From positions 464,001 through 528,000 of the forward strand of contig NZ_DF977001.1 of assembly GCF_001485475.2 (NCBI RefSeq): a DNA stretch of 64,000 nt, given 5' to 3'. This DNA comes from Tepidanaerobacter syntrophicus (lineage in GTDB: Bacteria; Bacillota; Thermosediminibacteria; Thermosediminibacterales; Tepidanaerobacteraceae). A program made the position numbers and the translations under genes. Shown in pieces: positions 6,390-15,446 of the stretch. The notes under the pieces were generated by a model, which made no database searches, was not told the DNA's origin, and saw nothing but the letters and a program-made list of their open reading frames with translations. Position 1 is the first letter of the stretch. Every line of letters starts with the position of its first letter.

Positions 6390-8498
6390 TTACTTTACGC
6401 GTAAAGTCCTGATTGAGTTCATTACAGCAAGAAGAGCCACACCAACATCTGCAAAAACCGCTTCCCACATATTAGCAATGCCCAATGCTCCCATAGCTAG
6501 GAAAATGAGTTTTACGCCTAGCGCTCCTGTAATATTTTGCATAATTATCTTTTTGGTATATCTTGCCATTTTTACAGCTTGGGGAATTTTAGAGAGGGCA
6601 TCTTCCATAATAACTATATCAGCAGCTTCAATAGCAGCATCAGAGCCTAAGCCTCCCATTGCAATTCCCACATCTGCGCAAGCAAGTACCGGCGCATCGT
6701 TTATTCCGTCTCCAATAAAAGCCGTATTATTTCTTGAGCCATTGTAGTATTTAAGTTCTTCTAATTTCTCTACTTTTTCTTCAGGCAAAAGCTCTGCATA
6801 ATATTCATCAATTCCAAGCTCTTTTGCTACATTTTCAGCTGTTTCTTTTGCATCGCCTGTAAGCATTACGACTTTCTTTATTCCCAAATTTTTAAGCTCT
6901 TTAATTGTTTTTGCTGCATCTTGCCGGATTTTATCAGCAATTAGGATATATCCCGCATATCTATCGTCAATTGCTATATGAACTACTGTTCCAACTATAC
7001 CTTTATTATCTAAATTTGCTTCTATTTCCTCGCTTTTTAAAAGCTTTTCATTGCCGGCAAGTATTTGTTTATCCTTAACTTTTGCCATTACACCCCGCCC
7101 TGCTATTTCTTTATATCCCTTTATCTCGGAATCATTTATGGGTTTACCATAAGCCTCTATTATGGATCTTGATATGGGGTGGTTGGAATAAGCTTCGGCA
7201 TATGCTGCAAATCGCAGCAGCTCTTCTTGTGTAAATCCGTTTACAGGCACTATCCGGCTCACTTTAAAAACACCTTCTGTAAGTGTGCCCGTCTTGTCAA
7301 ATACCGCTATATCAAGATCGGCTAAAATATCTATGAAGTTTGCGCCTTTAACAAGAATTCCCTTTCGTGAAGCTCCTCCGATTCCTCCGAAATATCCAAG
7401 GGGCACCGAAATCACCAGGGCGCAGGGGCAAGAAATTACCAACATCGTCAATGCTCTATATATCCACTTGCTAAAGCTCTCTCCCGGTATAATCACAGGG
7501 GGGATAAGAGCAATTGCTGCTGCTGCCAGCACCACTAAAGGCGTATAGTATCTTGCAAATTTTGTAATTATCTGTTCTGTTTTTGCTTTGCGAGAAGATG
7601 CATTCTGGACTAACTCAAGTATTTTCGAAACAGAAGAGTCTTCAAAGGTTTTCTCTACTTTTACCTTTAATGTCCCTTCCATATTAATCATTCCGGCCAT
7701 TATTTTATCTCCGGTTTCCACACTGCGGGGGACTGATTCTCCTGTAAGGGTTGAAGTGTCAAGATATGAAGCACCTTCCACGACTTCGCCATCAAGGGGG
7801 ATCTTTTCTCCCGGTCGAATAAATATCGTGTCACCTATGTTGATAGTTTCAGGCAAAACTCTGATTATGCCTTTGTCTGTCACTAGATTTGCATAATCAG
7901 GCCTAATATCCATAAGATCTCCGATAGACTTGCGGCTTCTGTTTACAGCAAGGGACTGGAGGTACTCGCCTATACAGTAAAATAGCATTACGCTTGCAGC
8001 TTCAGGCAGCTGGTGTATCGCAAATGCTCCTAAGGTAGCAATAGTCATTAAAAAGTTTTCATCAAATATTTGTCCGCGAAATATATTGGAAAATGCAGAC
8101 TTTAGAACATTCTTTCCGGCTAGTATATAGGATATAACAAATAGACTGTATTCTATAATCTCAAATCTTCCATGAAGCTTAGGGGATAATATTATTCCGG
8201 CTATTAAGAAAAGAAATGAAAAAATTATGCGAAAAAGTTTCGTGCGAAATGTATCCCTTTCTTCGTCTTCATCATTAGTATGATGACTAAATGAGGAAGA
8301 TTTCTTTGAAATTAATTTGATATTGGGATCTACTTTTTTAATAGCTTCCTCAGCTTTTTCTTCAAGGTCTTCATTTATTCGGACGGTCTTACTGGCAAAG
8401 TTTACTGTCGCATCAGACAAGCCGTCGATTTTCTTTAATTCGTCTTCGATTTTCGCCGCGCAATGGGGACAATCTAGGTTTTTTAGTTCATATATCAT
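6390..8498 (-). CDS. heavy-metal (Zn/Cd/Pb-type) translocating P-type ATPase
   Basis: P1B-type ATPase pumping soft divalent metals out of the cell. The 702-residue product has an N-terminal HMA domain with Cys10-x-x-Cys13 (DCPHC), a short His/acidic linker near residues 70-82, actuator TGES near 251, the transmembrane metal motif CPC near 356 (SCPCALV), the phosphorylation motif DKTGT near 400, and GDGINDAP near 605. CPC with a single HMA domain fits the ZntA/CadA group rather than the CopA group, but metal choice is inference. ATG at 8498 follows GGGGGG. A palindromic ArsR/SmtB-like operator lies upstream. It lies downstream of a ZIP zinc importer on the same strand. Confidence 0.92.
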   Translation of the reverse strand: MIYELKNLDCPHCAAKIEDELKKIDGLSDATVNFASKTVRINEDLEEKAEEAIKKVDPNIKLISKKSSSFSHHTNDEDEERDTFRTKLFRIIFSFLFLIAGIILSPKLHGRFEIIEYSLFVISYILAGKNVLKSAFSNIFRGQIFDENFLMTIATLGAFAIHQLPEAASVMLFYCIGEYLQSLAVNRSRKSIGDLMDIRPDYANLVTDKGIIRVLPETINIGDTIFIRPGEKIPLDGEVVEGASYLDTSTLTGESVPRSVETGDKIMAGMINMEGTLKVKVEKTFEDSSVSKILELVQNASSRKAKTEQIITKFARYYTPLVVLAAAAIALIPPVIIPGESFSKWIYRALTMLVISCPCALVISVPLGYFGGIGGASRKGILVKGANFIDILADLDIAVFDKTGTLTEGVFKVSRIVPVNGFTQEELLRFAAYAEAYSNHPISRSIIEAYGKPINDSEIKGYKEIAGRGVMAKVKDKQILAGNEKLLKSEEIEANLDNKGIVGTVVHIAIDDRYAGYILIADKIRQDAAKTIKELKNLGIKKVVMLTGDAKETAENVAKELGIDEYYAELLPEEKVEKLEELKYYNGSRNNTAFIGDGINDAPVLACADVGIAMGGLGSDAAIEAADIVIMEDALSKIPQAVKMARYTKKIIMQNITGALGVKLIFLAMGALGIANMWEAVFADVGVALLAVMNSIRTLRVK

Positions 8499-8527
8499 TT
8501 TAAGGCCCCCCTATATCATTTTTATAC

Positions 8528-8543
8528 TTGAACAATCATTCAA
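8528..8543. promoter_or_regulatory. ArsR/SmtB-type metal operator upstream of the P-type ATPase
   Basis: TTGAACAATCATTCAA is a perfect TTGAA-N6-TTCAA palindrome like CzrA/CadC/SmtB sites. It lies 30 nt upstream of the ATPase start and next to a TATAAA -10-like hexamer on the minus strand. No matching metal ArsR gene is adjacent. Confidence 0.55.
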
Positions 8544-8615
8544 TTGTTTCCTAAAATTATTCTAACACAAGGGAGCTAAAAATACAATATTTAAGATAGT
8601 TGAAGGTATAATAAA

Positions 8616-9395
8616 TCACATAAATATAACTCCGGTTAATGGCATCAGGCAAATGCCGGCAAAAGATGACAAAAGCGCCAGCCTGCTGTAGCCATACTGT
8701 CTTGAAGTGGGAATAAGCTCCTCAAAGCTTATATAAATCATAATACCTGCTACTACTGCAAAGGTTGCTCCCAGTAAAAAATCATTAATGAACGGTCTTA
8801 ATGCAAGAAATGTTAAAATTGCGCCAATAGGTTCGGCAATGCCTGATAAAAAAGTATATTTTAAAGCAGTGGCTTTGCTTTGTGTCGCAAAATAAATGGG
8901 CATAGCCACTGAGATACCTTCAGGTATATTGTGAAAAGCAATCGCAATACCTATTGATGCTCCAAGAACCGGATCATTATAGCCAGCCATAAAGGTTGCG
9001 ACCCCCTCCGGAAAATTATGTAATGTAATAGCAAGCATCGAAACAAAGCCTACTCGGTATAGGTTTTTATGTGGCTTATCATTTTTTTCTGTATCAAATT
9101 CTTCATGGGGAACGAAGTAATCAATTGATAAAGCAGCCAGCAGACCCAATGCCATAAATATCACCGAAAAAACTACCGCCCGGCTTTCTCCGGTATAGAT
9201 TCCTATAGCTCGTTGAGCTTGCGGCAGTAAATCGGAAAACGATACCGAAATCATTACTCCTGCTGCAAATCCCAATGAGCACGAAACTATTTTTTCACTT
9301 TTTGATTTTGCAAAAAATATTAAAACAGAGCCCAGCATTGTTGACATGCCGGCTAAGACAGAAATTGCCAATGCCGTTAAAGCTCGTTGATCCAA
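8616..9395 (-). CDS. ZIP family divalent metal (zinc) importer
   Basis: ZIP permease of the ZupT/GufA type that moves Zn2+ or related metals into the cytoplasm. The 259-residue product has eight predicted hydrophobic segments and the two signature metal-binding helices HNFPEG (about residue 125) and HNIPEG (about 155), then a conserved FEELIP near the end. The start is TTG at 9395, eight bases after GGAGG; a longer TTG start at 9410 overlaps that site and is rejected. It shares orientation with the metal-exporting ATPase but is separated by 117 nt containing an operator, so the two are probably transcribed separately. Confidence 0.88.
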   Translation of the reverse strand: MDQRALTALAISVLAGMSTMLGSVLIFFAKSKSEKIVSCSLGFAAGVMISVSFSDLLPQAQRAIGIYTGESRAVVFSVIFMALGLLAALSIDYFVPHEEFDTEKNDKPHKNLYRVGFVSMLAITLHNFPEGVATFMAGYNDPVLGASIGIAIAFHNIPEGISVAMPIYFATQSKATALKYTFLSGIAEPIGAILTFLALRPFINDFLLGATFAVVAGIMIYISFEELIPTSRQYGYSRLALLSSFAGICLMPLTGVIFM

Positions 9396-9439
9396 GCATC
9401 CCACCTCCAATATTCAAAACTGTAAGAAAATAATTATTG

Positions 9440-9475
9440 TAAAAAACCCGGAAGAGGCAATTACAGCCCTTCCGG
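9440..9475 (-). terminator. terminator of the flavodiiron gene
   Basis: CCGGAAG...CTTCCGG stem followed by TTTTTTAC on the minus strand, 27 nt beyond the stop. Confidence 0.85.
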
Positions 9476-9501
9476 AATCATTTGCTCGTTTTTTGACCTG
9501 A

Positions 9502-10698
9502 TTAGTTATTGTTTAATATTTCTCCAATTTCCCGACCGAATTCTATACATTTCTGTTTGCCTTCCTTGTCAGGGTTCCACATTAGCTTAATTCCATCATT
9601 TATTATTTCAAAACCGGCTTTTTGGAGTTCTTCTGTAATTATTTTGACTCCTTCTCCGCTCCAACCGTAAGTTCCAAAAGCCGCAGCTTTTTTATTTTTA
9701 AGCCCCAGACCTTTCAATACTCCAAGTAAGCCTCCCGTCGAGTGGAGCACAAAGCGGTTTACAGTAGGAGAACCTACTAAAATAGCTTTTGATTTAAAGA
9801 TTTCGGTAATGATGTCGTTATTGTCAGATCGGGCACTGTTGAACAGTTTTATTGTAATGCCTTGATTTGTCTGTCTTATCCCCTCTGCTATGGCCTCTGC
9901 CATTCTTCTTGTCTCATTCCACATAGTATCATAAATTATTGTTATCTGGTTTTCTTGGTAGGCATTGGCCCATTCCTGGTATATCTTTACAATCTGTAAG
10001 GGATCTTTTCTCCATATCACACCGTGGCTTGGGCATATCATATCTATTTTAAGATTTAGATTTAAAACTTCGGTAATTTTTTTATCCACAAGTTTGCTAA
10101 AAGGGGCTAATATGTTTGCATAATATTTTAAGGCTTCTCCATAAAGTTCGCTTTGGTCTACAAGGTCATTATACATATGCTCTGATGCATAATGCTGGCC
10201 AAAAGCGTCATTGCTGAATAAAATATTGTCTTCTGTAAGGTAAGAAAACATGGTGTCCGGCCAGTGAAGCATCGGAGCTTCTATAAAGATAATTTCCTTC
10301 TTTCCTAGACTTAATCGATCGCCGGTTTTTACCGGAATAAAATTCCAATCTTCATGGTATTGTCCCTTTAAAGATTTTATACCATTGTTAGTGCAATATA
10401 TAGGTGTTCCTGGAATTTCCCTCATCAGTGCCGGCAGCGCGCCGCTATGGTCAATTTCGCCATGGTTTGCAATTATATAATCGATTTTTTTCAAATCGAC
10501 CTCTTTTTTTAGCTGCTCGATAAATTCATCTGCAAAGGGTTCCCATACTGTATCAATAAGCACCGTCTTTTCATCTTGCACAAGGTAAGAATTGTAGCTG
10601 GAACCGCGGTGTGTCGACAAATCTTCTCCATGAAACTTCCTAAGTTCCCAATCAATCTTTCCTACCCATTTGACATTATCGTTAATTTTAAAACTCAT
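9502..10698 (-). CDS. fprA: FprA-type flavodiiron protein (O2/NO reductase)
   Basis: A-type flavoprotein that reduces O2 to water and/or NO to N2O in anaerobes. The 398-residue protein has an N-terminal metallo-beta-lactamase diiron domain with HGEIDH (about residues 79-84), LHWPDT (His ligand), FSNDAF (Asp ligand) and CPSHG (His ligand), so the full ligand set is present. A C-terminal flavodoxin domain follows from about residue 250 (IYDTMWNET as FMN phosphate loop). There is no fused rubredoxin, so a separate electron donor is needed. ATG at 10698 follows GGAGGGATAAAA. Single-gene unit with its own terminator, divergent from the GerMN gene. Confidence 0.95.
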   Translation of the reverse strand: MSFKINDNVKWVGKIDWELRKFHGEDLSTHRGSSYNSYLVQDEKTVLIDTVWEPFADEFIEQLKKEVDLKKIDYIIANHGEIDHSGALPALMREIPGTPIYCTNNGIKSLKGQYHEDWNFIPVKTGDRLSLGKKEIIFIEAPMLHWPDTMFSYLTEDNILFSNDAFGQHYASEHMYNDLVDQSELYGEALKYYANILAPFSKLVDKKITEVLNLNLKIDMICPSHGVIWRKDPLQIVKIYQEWANAYQENQITIIYDTMWNETRRMAEAIAEGIRQTNQGITIKLFNSARSDNNDIITEIFKSKAILVGSPTVNRFVLHSTGGLLGVLKGLGLKNKKAAAFGTYGWSGEGVKIITEELQKAGFEIINDGIKLMWNPDKEGKQKCIEFGREIGEILNNN

Positions 10699-10815
10699 TT
10701 TTATCCCTCCATTCTATTACGTCTACTTATATTTAACAGATTTATATGGTCTTTGTCAAACAACCGCGAGCTCTTTTGTAACAAGTTTGTATTTTTCTTA
10801 TTAGAAAATATCTGA

Positions 10816-10821
10816 TATAAT
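10816..10821 (+). promoter_or_regulatory. extended -10 promoter for the GerMN gene
   Basis: TGATATAAT gives an extended -10 (TGnTATAAT form) 35 nt before the start codon; no good -35 is seen. Confidence 0.5.
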
Positions 10822-10855
10822 GTTGTTAAATCAAAAGGATTAGAGGTGGCAGTAA

Positions 10856-11770
10856 ATGAAAAAATTTTTAGCAATACTCATCGCGCTAAGTCTTTTGGTA
10901 ATAACGCCCGCCTGCTCGATAAACCAGAAAACGGCATCAATTAATTTGTATTATACAAATAATGACAACAGCCAAGTTTTAACCGAAACCAGAGAAATCA
11001 AATATACCAAAGATGAAGAAATTCCAAAACTTGCCTTGGAAGAACTTTTAAAAGGACCCAAGACTCAAGGTTTAAAATCCACCATTCCGGAAGGAACAAA
11101 GCTTTTAGATATTAATGTAAAAGATAAAATTGCTACCGTAAATTTGTCAAAGGATTTTACGGGATTTCCGGGCATGATGGCTGAAAGTTTGGCGCTAATT
11201 TCTATCGTAAATACATTAACAGATATAGACGGTATCGAAAAAGTTGAAATACTTGTCGATGGTAAAGAGTTTATAGGACCAAGCGGCAACCCTTACGGTC
11301 TTTTGACTCGCTATGACATTGATCAAATCAATAATGATTTAAGTGGAAAAAAGGAAACTGTTACGCTTTATTTCCCTGATGAGCAAGCAATGTATGTTGT
11401 TCCCGAAAAGCGTGAAATTACAGTAAAGGACGATAAGCCTATAGCACAAATTGTGATTGAAGAATTGATGAAGGGTCCAACTGTGTCCGGCCTTACAGCA
11501 ACTTCTATTCCAAAAGACGCAAAACTGCTTTCAGTAGAAGTAAAGGATGGCATTGCATATGTAAACTTTTCCAAAGAGCTTATTGAAAACCATGTAGGTG
11601 GTTCTACAGGCGAAATGATGACCATCGTCCCTATAGTAAATTCCCTTACGGAACTTCCCGGAATAAATAAAGTTCAGTTTCTTGTAGAAGGTAAAAAAGA
11701 ACAGACCTTAGCGGGTCATGTTATCTTCGATGAACCTTTTGAAAGAATGGAAGAGTGGATAAAAAAATAG
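10856..11770 (+). CDS. lipoprotein with two GerMN domains
   Basis: Sporulation/germination-type surface lipoprotein. The 304-residue product begins with a lipoprotein signal peptide (hydrophobic stretch then lipobox ITPAC, acylated Cys near residue 20). Two GerMN repeats follow, about 30-160 and 165-295, each with the pattern strand, ExxLKGP or EELMKGP, then a strand pair with VNLSKDF or VNFSKEL. GerM of Bacillus has the same two-domain layout and a role in sporulation and germination, but clostridial copies are poorly studied. ATG follows GAGGTGGCAGTAA. It is monocistronic with a strong terminator after it. Confidence 0.88.
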   Translation: MKKFLAILIALSLLVITPACSINQKTASINLYYTNNDNSQVLTETREIKYTKDEEIPKLALEELLKGPKTQGLKSTIPEGTKLLDINVKDKIATVNLSKDFTGFPGMMAESLALISIVNTLTDIDGIEKVEILVDGKEFIGPSGNPYGLLTRYDIDQINNDLSGKKETVTLYFPDEQAMYVVPEKREITVKDDKPIAQIVIEELMKGPTVSGLTATSIPKDAKLLSVEVKDGIAYVNFSKELIENHVGGSTGEMMTIVPIVNSLTELPGINKVQFLVEGKKEQTLAGHVIFDEPFERMEEWIKK

Positions 11771-11828
11771 AATACTTACTGTTTGATATAGGTTTTTCAA
11801 AAGTGATTATCTAAAGTTCTTTAAAAGT

Positions 11829-11855
11829 GGGGCGGCTTCTGACCGCCCTTTTTTG
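11829..11855 (+). terminator. terminator of the GerMN gene
   Basis: GGGCGG-CTTCTGA-CCGCCC stem-loop followed by TTTTTT. Confidence 0.9.
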
Positions 11856-11903
11856 CGTTCAATAAGCAATGCAGCTGTTAGAGGTTATGCGCAGATAACA
11901 TTT

Positions 11904-13592
11904 TCAGCTATTTTTGCTTATTAACTTCCTGGCATATTCACTTTTAGGATTATCAAATACTTTCCGGGCCGGACCTGTTTCCACTATTTCACCCTTATGC
12001 ATTATATACAGTTTGTCGGCGATTTTTCTTGCAATATCCAAGTCGTGGGTAATATAAATCATGGAAAATCCTAATGCGTTCTGAAGACCCTTTAAAAGCC
12101 GCAAGATATTAGCTTGGGTGGAAGGATCCAGCATAGAGCTAATCTCATCGGCGATGAGAAGTCGCGGCTTTAAAACAAGGCTGCGAGCGATAGCAACCCG
12201 CTGCCGTTGCCCACCGCTTAACGTAAAGCATCTCCTGTTTAAAAAAGTATTATCACATGCAAGTTCCACATCTGCGAGAGCTTGTTTTACCATTGCTGTT
12301 CGTTCATCTGTATTATAGAGCTTTAATATGTCCAGAGGTTCCTTTACAGCTTGCAGTACTGTAAATTGCTTGTTTATGGATGAAAATGGGTCTTGAAACA
12401 CCATTTGGATACCTCTTAGCTGGCTGGTAAATTCATGCTGTTTTATTGTTTGACCTAAGAATTCAATATTCCCGCTTTCAGGTTCCAAATAACCTGAAAG
12501 AATACTTGCCAGAGTAGTTTTACCTGATCCGGATTGTCCTATCAATGCTATAATCTCGCCTGCGCGAATACTCATATGACAATCTTTGCATGCGCAAATC
12601 TTGTTGCCTTTAAAAGAGTAGGTTTTATTTATTCCCCGGGCTTTTAAAAGTGTTATAATCCCACCTTGATTGCAGGCAACTTTGCGCTCAAGGGATGCAT
12701 ATTTCAGTTTAGGTTTTTGACTTTTGCATATATCTTCTTTTTGATTGCACCGAGGATAAAAGGAGCAGCCCTCCTCGGTTGCCGCCTCACTTGCCCGGGG
12801 AATTCCCCATAGATCCTGATATGGATTTAAAGAAGGCGATGAATTTATGAGCCCGCGCGTATAAGGATGCAATGGGTTTTCAAGTATATCTCTTGTCAGT
12901 CCTTCTTCTAAGATATGCCCCCGGTACATCACACACATTTTATCGGTAAGTCGCGTAATTACAGAAAAATCATGGGATATTACAATCATAGCAAACCGCT
13001 TTTGGTGTTGAAGGTAAGCTAAAAGCTCGATAATTTCTTCTTTGGATACGGCGTCTAAAGAAGATGTCGGCTCATCAACTATAAGCACTTTAGGATCACA
13101 TGCCAATGCCATAGCAATAAGCACCTTCTGCCGCATACCTCCCGATAGCTGATGAGGTAAGCTATCTGCTACAGAGGTATCCAATCCCACTTGTCCAAGG
13201 AGTTCTTTTACTCGAGAATCCGCGTCATGACTTTTTATTTTCGTATGACGTATAATACACTCTTTTATCTGCTCATTTACGGTCATAAGCGGATTTAATA
13301 TGTCAAGACCGTTTTGAAATACCATAGCAATGTGTTTCCATCGATACATATCCAGCTGCCTTTGCGAAAGCTCTCTTAAATTGATTTTATTATATTCTAT
13401 TGTCCCCGTAATCTTTGCAGTCGGTCTAAGTATACCCATTATAGCTAAGCCCAGTGTGGTTTTACCGCTTCCTGATTCTCCGATGATTCCCATGGATTGA
13501 CCCTGTTCTAGGATAAAAGATACCTCGCTTACGGCATGGGTTTCTTGACCGTCCCCGCTATAGGTTATTGATAGATTTTCAACTTTTAACAT
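11904..13592 (-). CDS. fused dual-domain ABC importer ATPase (DppD-DppF type)
   Basis: Energises a peptide/nickel-family ABC importer. The 562-residue protein joins two complete nucleotide-binding domains: Walker A GESGSGKTT near residue 38, LSGGMRQKV and Walker B VLIVDEPTS, then a C-terminal Cys-rich oligopeptide-type extension (CSFYPRCNQKEDIC) ending domain 1; a second Walker A GQSGSGKTT, LSGGQRQRV and LLIADEISS form domain 2. Such fusions replace separate D and F subunits. It is the last gene of the seven-gene operon, 43 nt after the permease, with AGAGGTATTGCC before ATG. Natural substrate not assignable; neighbours suggest a metal chelate or cofactor precursor. Confidence 0.9.
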   Translation of the reverse strand: MLKVENLSITYSGDGQETHAVSEVSFILEQGQSMGIIGESGSGKTTLGLAIMGILRPTAKITGTIEYNKINLRELSQRQLDMYRWKHIAMVFQNGLDILNPLMTVNEQIKECIIRHTKIKSHDADSRVKELLGQVGLDTSVADSLPHQLSGGMRQKVLIAMALACDPKVLIVDEPTSSLDAVSKEEIIELLAYLQHQKRFAMIVISHDFSVITRLTDKMCVMYRGHILEEGLTRDILENPLHPYTRGLINSSPSLNPYQDLWGIPRASEAATEEGCSFYPRCNQKEDICKSQKPKLKYASLERKVACNQGGIITLLKARGINKTYSFKGNKICACKDCHMSIRAGEIIALIGQSGSGKTTLASILSGYLEPESGNIEFLGQTIKQHEFTSQLRGIQMVFQDPFSSINKQFTVLQAVKEPLDILKLYNTDERTAMVKQALADVELACDNTFLNRRCFTLSGGQRQRVAIARSLVLKPRLLIADEISSMLDPSTQANILRLLKGLQNALGFSMIYITHDLDIARKIADKLYIMHKGEIVETGPARKVFDNPKSEYARKLISKNS

Positions 13593-13635
13593 GGCAATAC
13601 CTCTGTTTAAAACATCCGATTTTGGTTTCTAAAAT

Positions 13636-14478
13636 CTAATCAATTTTGGCATCTAATATTTTTTCAAACTCTCTGCCAACAGTGGCTGTAGCAAGAACCA
13701 ACAATATTATACAAAGCAGCGGATATATAATCCACCATTTCCAATAATCGGTAAAATATATGCCGGGAAAATTTAATGCATAATTTAGTATAAGCCCCCA
13801 ACTTTTACTTGTGGGGTCCCCTAGGCCTAAAAATGAAAGACTTGCCTCGGATACTATGGCCCTGCTTATAAGTTTTATAAAACTTATAAGCGAAATTGGA
13901 AAAATCTGCGGCAGAAAATGTCTGTAAGTTATGTAAAAAAATCCTGCTCCATAGCCCTCGGCTACTTTTATGTAAGTTTCCTGTTTGGCCGAAATAATCT
14001 TTGAGCGTATAATCCGCGCGGGCACAGCCCAAGATAAAATAGATAATATTAATATAATGTTTTTTATGCTCGGGCCGAAAAAAGCCCCTGTCACAACCAT
14101 TATGGGCAAACTTGGTATAGATGTAAGTATATCTATTAGAGCTGTAATTACAAGGTCAGCTACCCCTTGATAATATCCGGATACAACGCCCAGTAGTGTG
14201 CCAAGAAAACATGCAATTACTGCTGTGCCTATTCCCACTACAATGCTGTTTCGCGCCCCGTGGCATATTTGAGCCCACAAATCTATGCCCAGATCATCAG
14301 TGCCTAGTATATGGGCTTTGCCGGGGGGCTCCAAAGAAGCGCCCGTCGGCTGATTCCAGGGGTATTTTGTAAGCATCGGGGCAAAAATGGCGATAAAACA
14401 TACTAAGACTATGAAAACTAAGGAAAATTTACCTGCTATTGAAAACTGTTTCACGATTTTAGGCATTTTTATCACCAT
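13636..14478 (-). CDS. ABC transporter permease (DppC/OppC/NikC type)
   Basis: Inner-membrane channel subunit of the importer. The 280-residue protein has an N-terminal helix, the HxLGTDDLG motif near residues 55-62 typical of OppC/NikC permeases, and the EAA-type loop that contacts the ATPase (VAEGYGAGF...FRHFLPQ-like region near 175). The start ATG at 14478 overlaps the previous stop as TAATG, which indicates translational coupling with the other permease; an in-frame ATG at 14466 is an alternative. It is part of the ECF-S/methyltransferase/FmdE operon. Confidence 0.9.
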   Translation of the reverse strand: MVIKMPKIVKQFSIAGKFSLVFIVLVCFIAIFAPMLTKYPWNQPTGASLEPPGKAHILGTDDLGIDLWAQICHGARNSIVVGIGTAVIACFLGTLLGVVSGYYQGVADLVITALIDILTSIPSLPIMVVTGAFFGPSIKNIILILSILSWAVPARIIRSKIISAKQETYIKVAEGYGAGFFYITYRHFLPQIFPISLISFIKLISRAIVSEASLSFLGLGDPTSKSWGLILNYALNFPGIYFTDYWKWWIIYPLLCIILLVLATATVGREFEKILDAKID

Positions 14479-15446
14479 TAAGTTATTCTCGGGTCAAGCC
14501 TTTTATATAAAATATCAACTGCCGCATTCATGATAATTACAAAAAGCGTTACGGTTAGAAAAATGCCCTGTATCAGAGGATAATCCCTGACCATTACGGC
14601 TTGTCGCATTAATGAACCGAGGCCCGGATATTTAAATACATTTTCTACCAATAATGTCCCTCCCACTGCTTGTCCCAAACTGTAAAAGGCTTGGGTTGCA
14701 ATAGGCAAGGCAGCATTAGATAAGGCGTGGCGAAAGAGTATACGCCTTGTGCCAAGTCCCTTAGCTTTAGCTGTGATTATATAATCTTTCGACATTATTG
14801 TAATCATGCTGTTTCTGGCTATAAGGTAAAATCCGCTCATCTGCACAACAGAGAGTGTCAGGGTAGGTAAAAAACCGTGACGTGCTATATCTAAAAGCAC
14901 ATCAATCCAAGAGGCATAGTCCGCAAAGGGTTTTGCGCCACCTGAAAGAGGAAAAATTCCCTGCCGAGCCGCCAAATAAAACAGGAAAAATATGCCTATT
15001 AAAAACGCTGGAATCTCAGAAATTACCACCATGATACTATAGAGGAACTTATCCGAAGCATTTCCTCTGTACCATGCGGACAAGCAGCCCAACAGCGTGC
15101 CAACGCCACCCCCGATTATTACTGATAGCAGTACTAAGGAAACAGACCAAGGAATACGGTTCTTAATAATTGTCTTAACATCACTGCCGAAATATATGCT
15201 GTACCCCAAATCCCCTTTGATAATACCCTTCAGATAGCTGCCATATTGGGCAAGCATAGACTTATCCAGACCGTAGTATGCTTTAAACCGATCAATTTCT
15301 TCTTGAGAATAAGTTACAGCAACCTCTCCCTGTTCGCTTGATAAAAAATAGAAGGGGTCACCCGGCATAATTCGGGGCAAAAAGAAGTTCAATGTGATTA
15401 TACAGAAAAACGTTGCAAAATATTTCAGGGCTTTTTGATGTCTCAT
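14478..15446 (-). CDS. ABC transporter permease (DppB/OppB/NikB type)
   Basis: Partner membrane subunit. The 322-residue protein has an N-terminal TM helix followed by MPGDPF near residue 30, as in OppB/NikB, about six TM helices, and an ARNSMITIMSKDYIITAKAKG segment plus GLGTRRILFRHAL, which is the cytoplasmic EAA loop. It overlaps the substrate-binding protein gene by 4 nt (ATGA) and the next permease by TAATG, so the three are clearly one translation-coupled unit. Confidence 0.92.
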   Translation of the reverse strand: MRHQKALKYFATFFCIITLNFFLPRIMPGDPFYFLSSEQGEVAVTYSQEEIDRFKAYYGLDKSMLAQYGSYLKGIIKGDLGYSIYFGSDVKTIIKNRIPWSVSLVLLSVIIGGGVGTLLGCLSAWYRGNASDKFLYSIMVVISEIPAFLIGIFFLFYLAARQGIFPLSGGAKPFADYASWIDVLLDIARHGFLPTLTLSVVQMSGFYLIARNSMITIMSKDYIITAKAKGLGTRRILFRHALSNAALPIATQAFYSLGQAVGGTLLVENVFKYPGLGSLMRQAVMVRDYPLIQGIFLTVTLFVIIMNAAVDILYKRLDPRIT

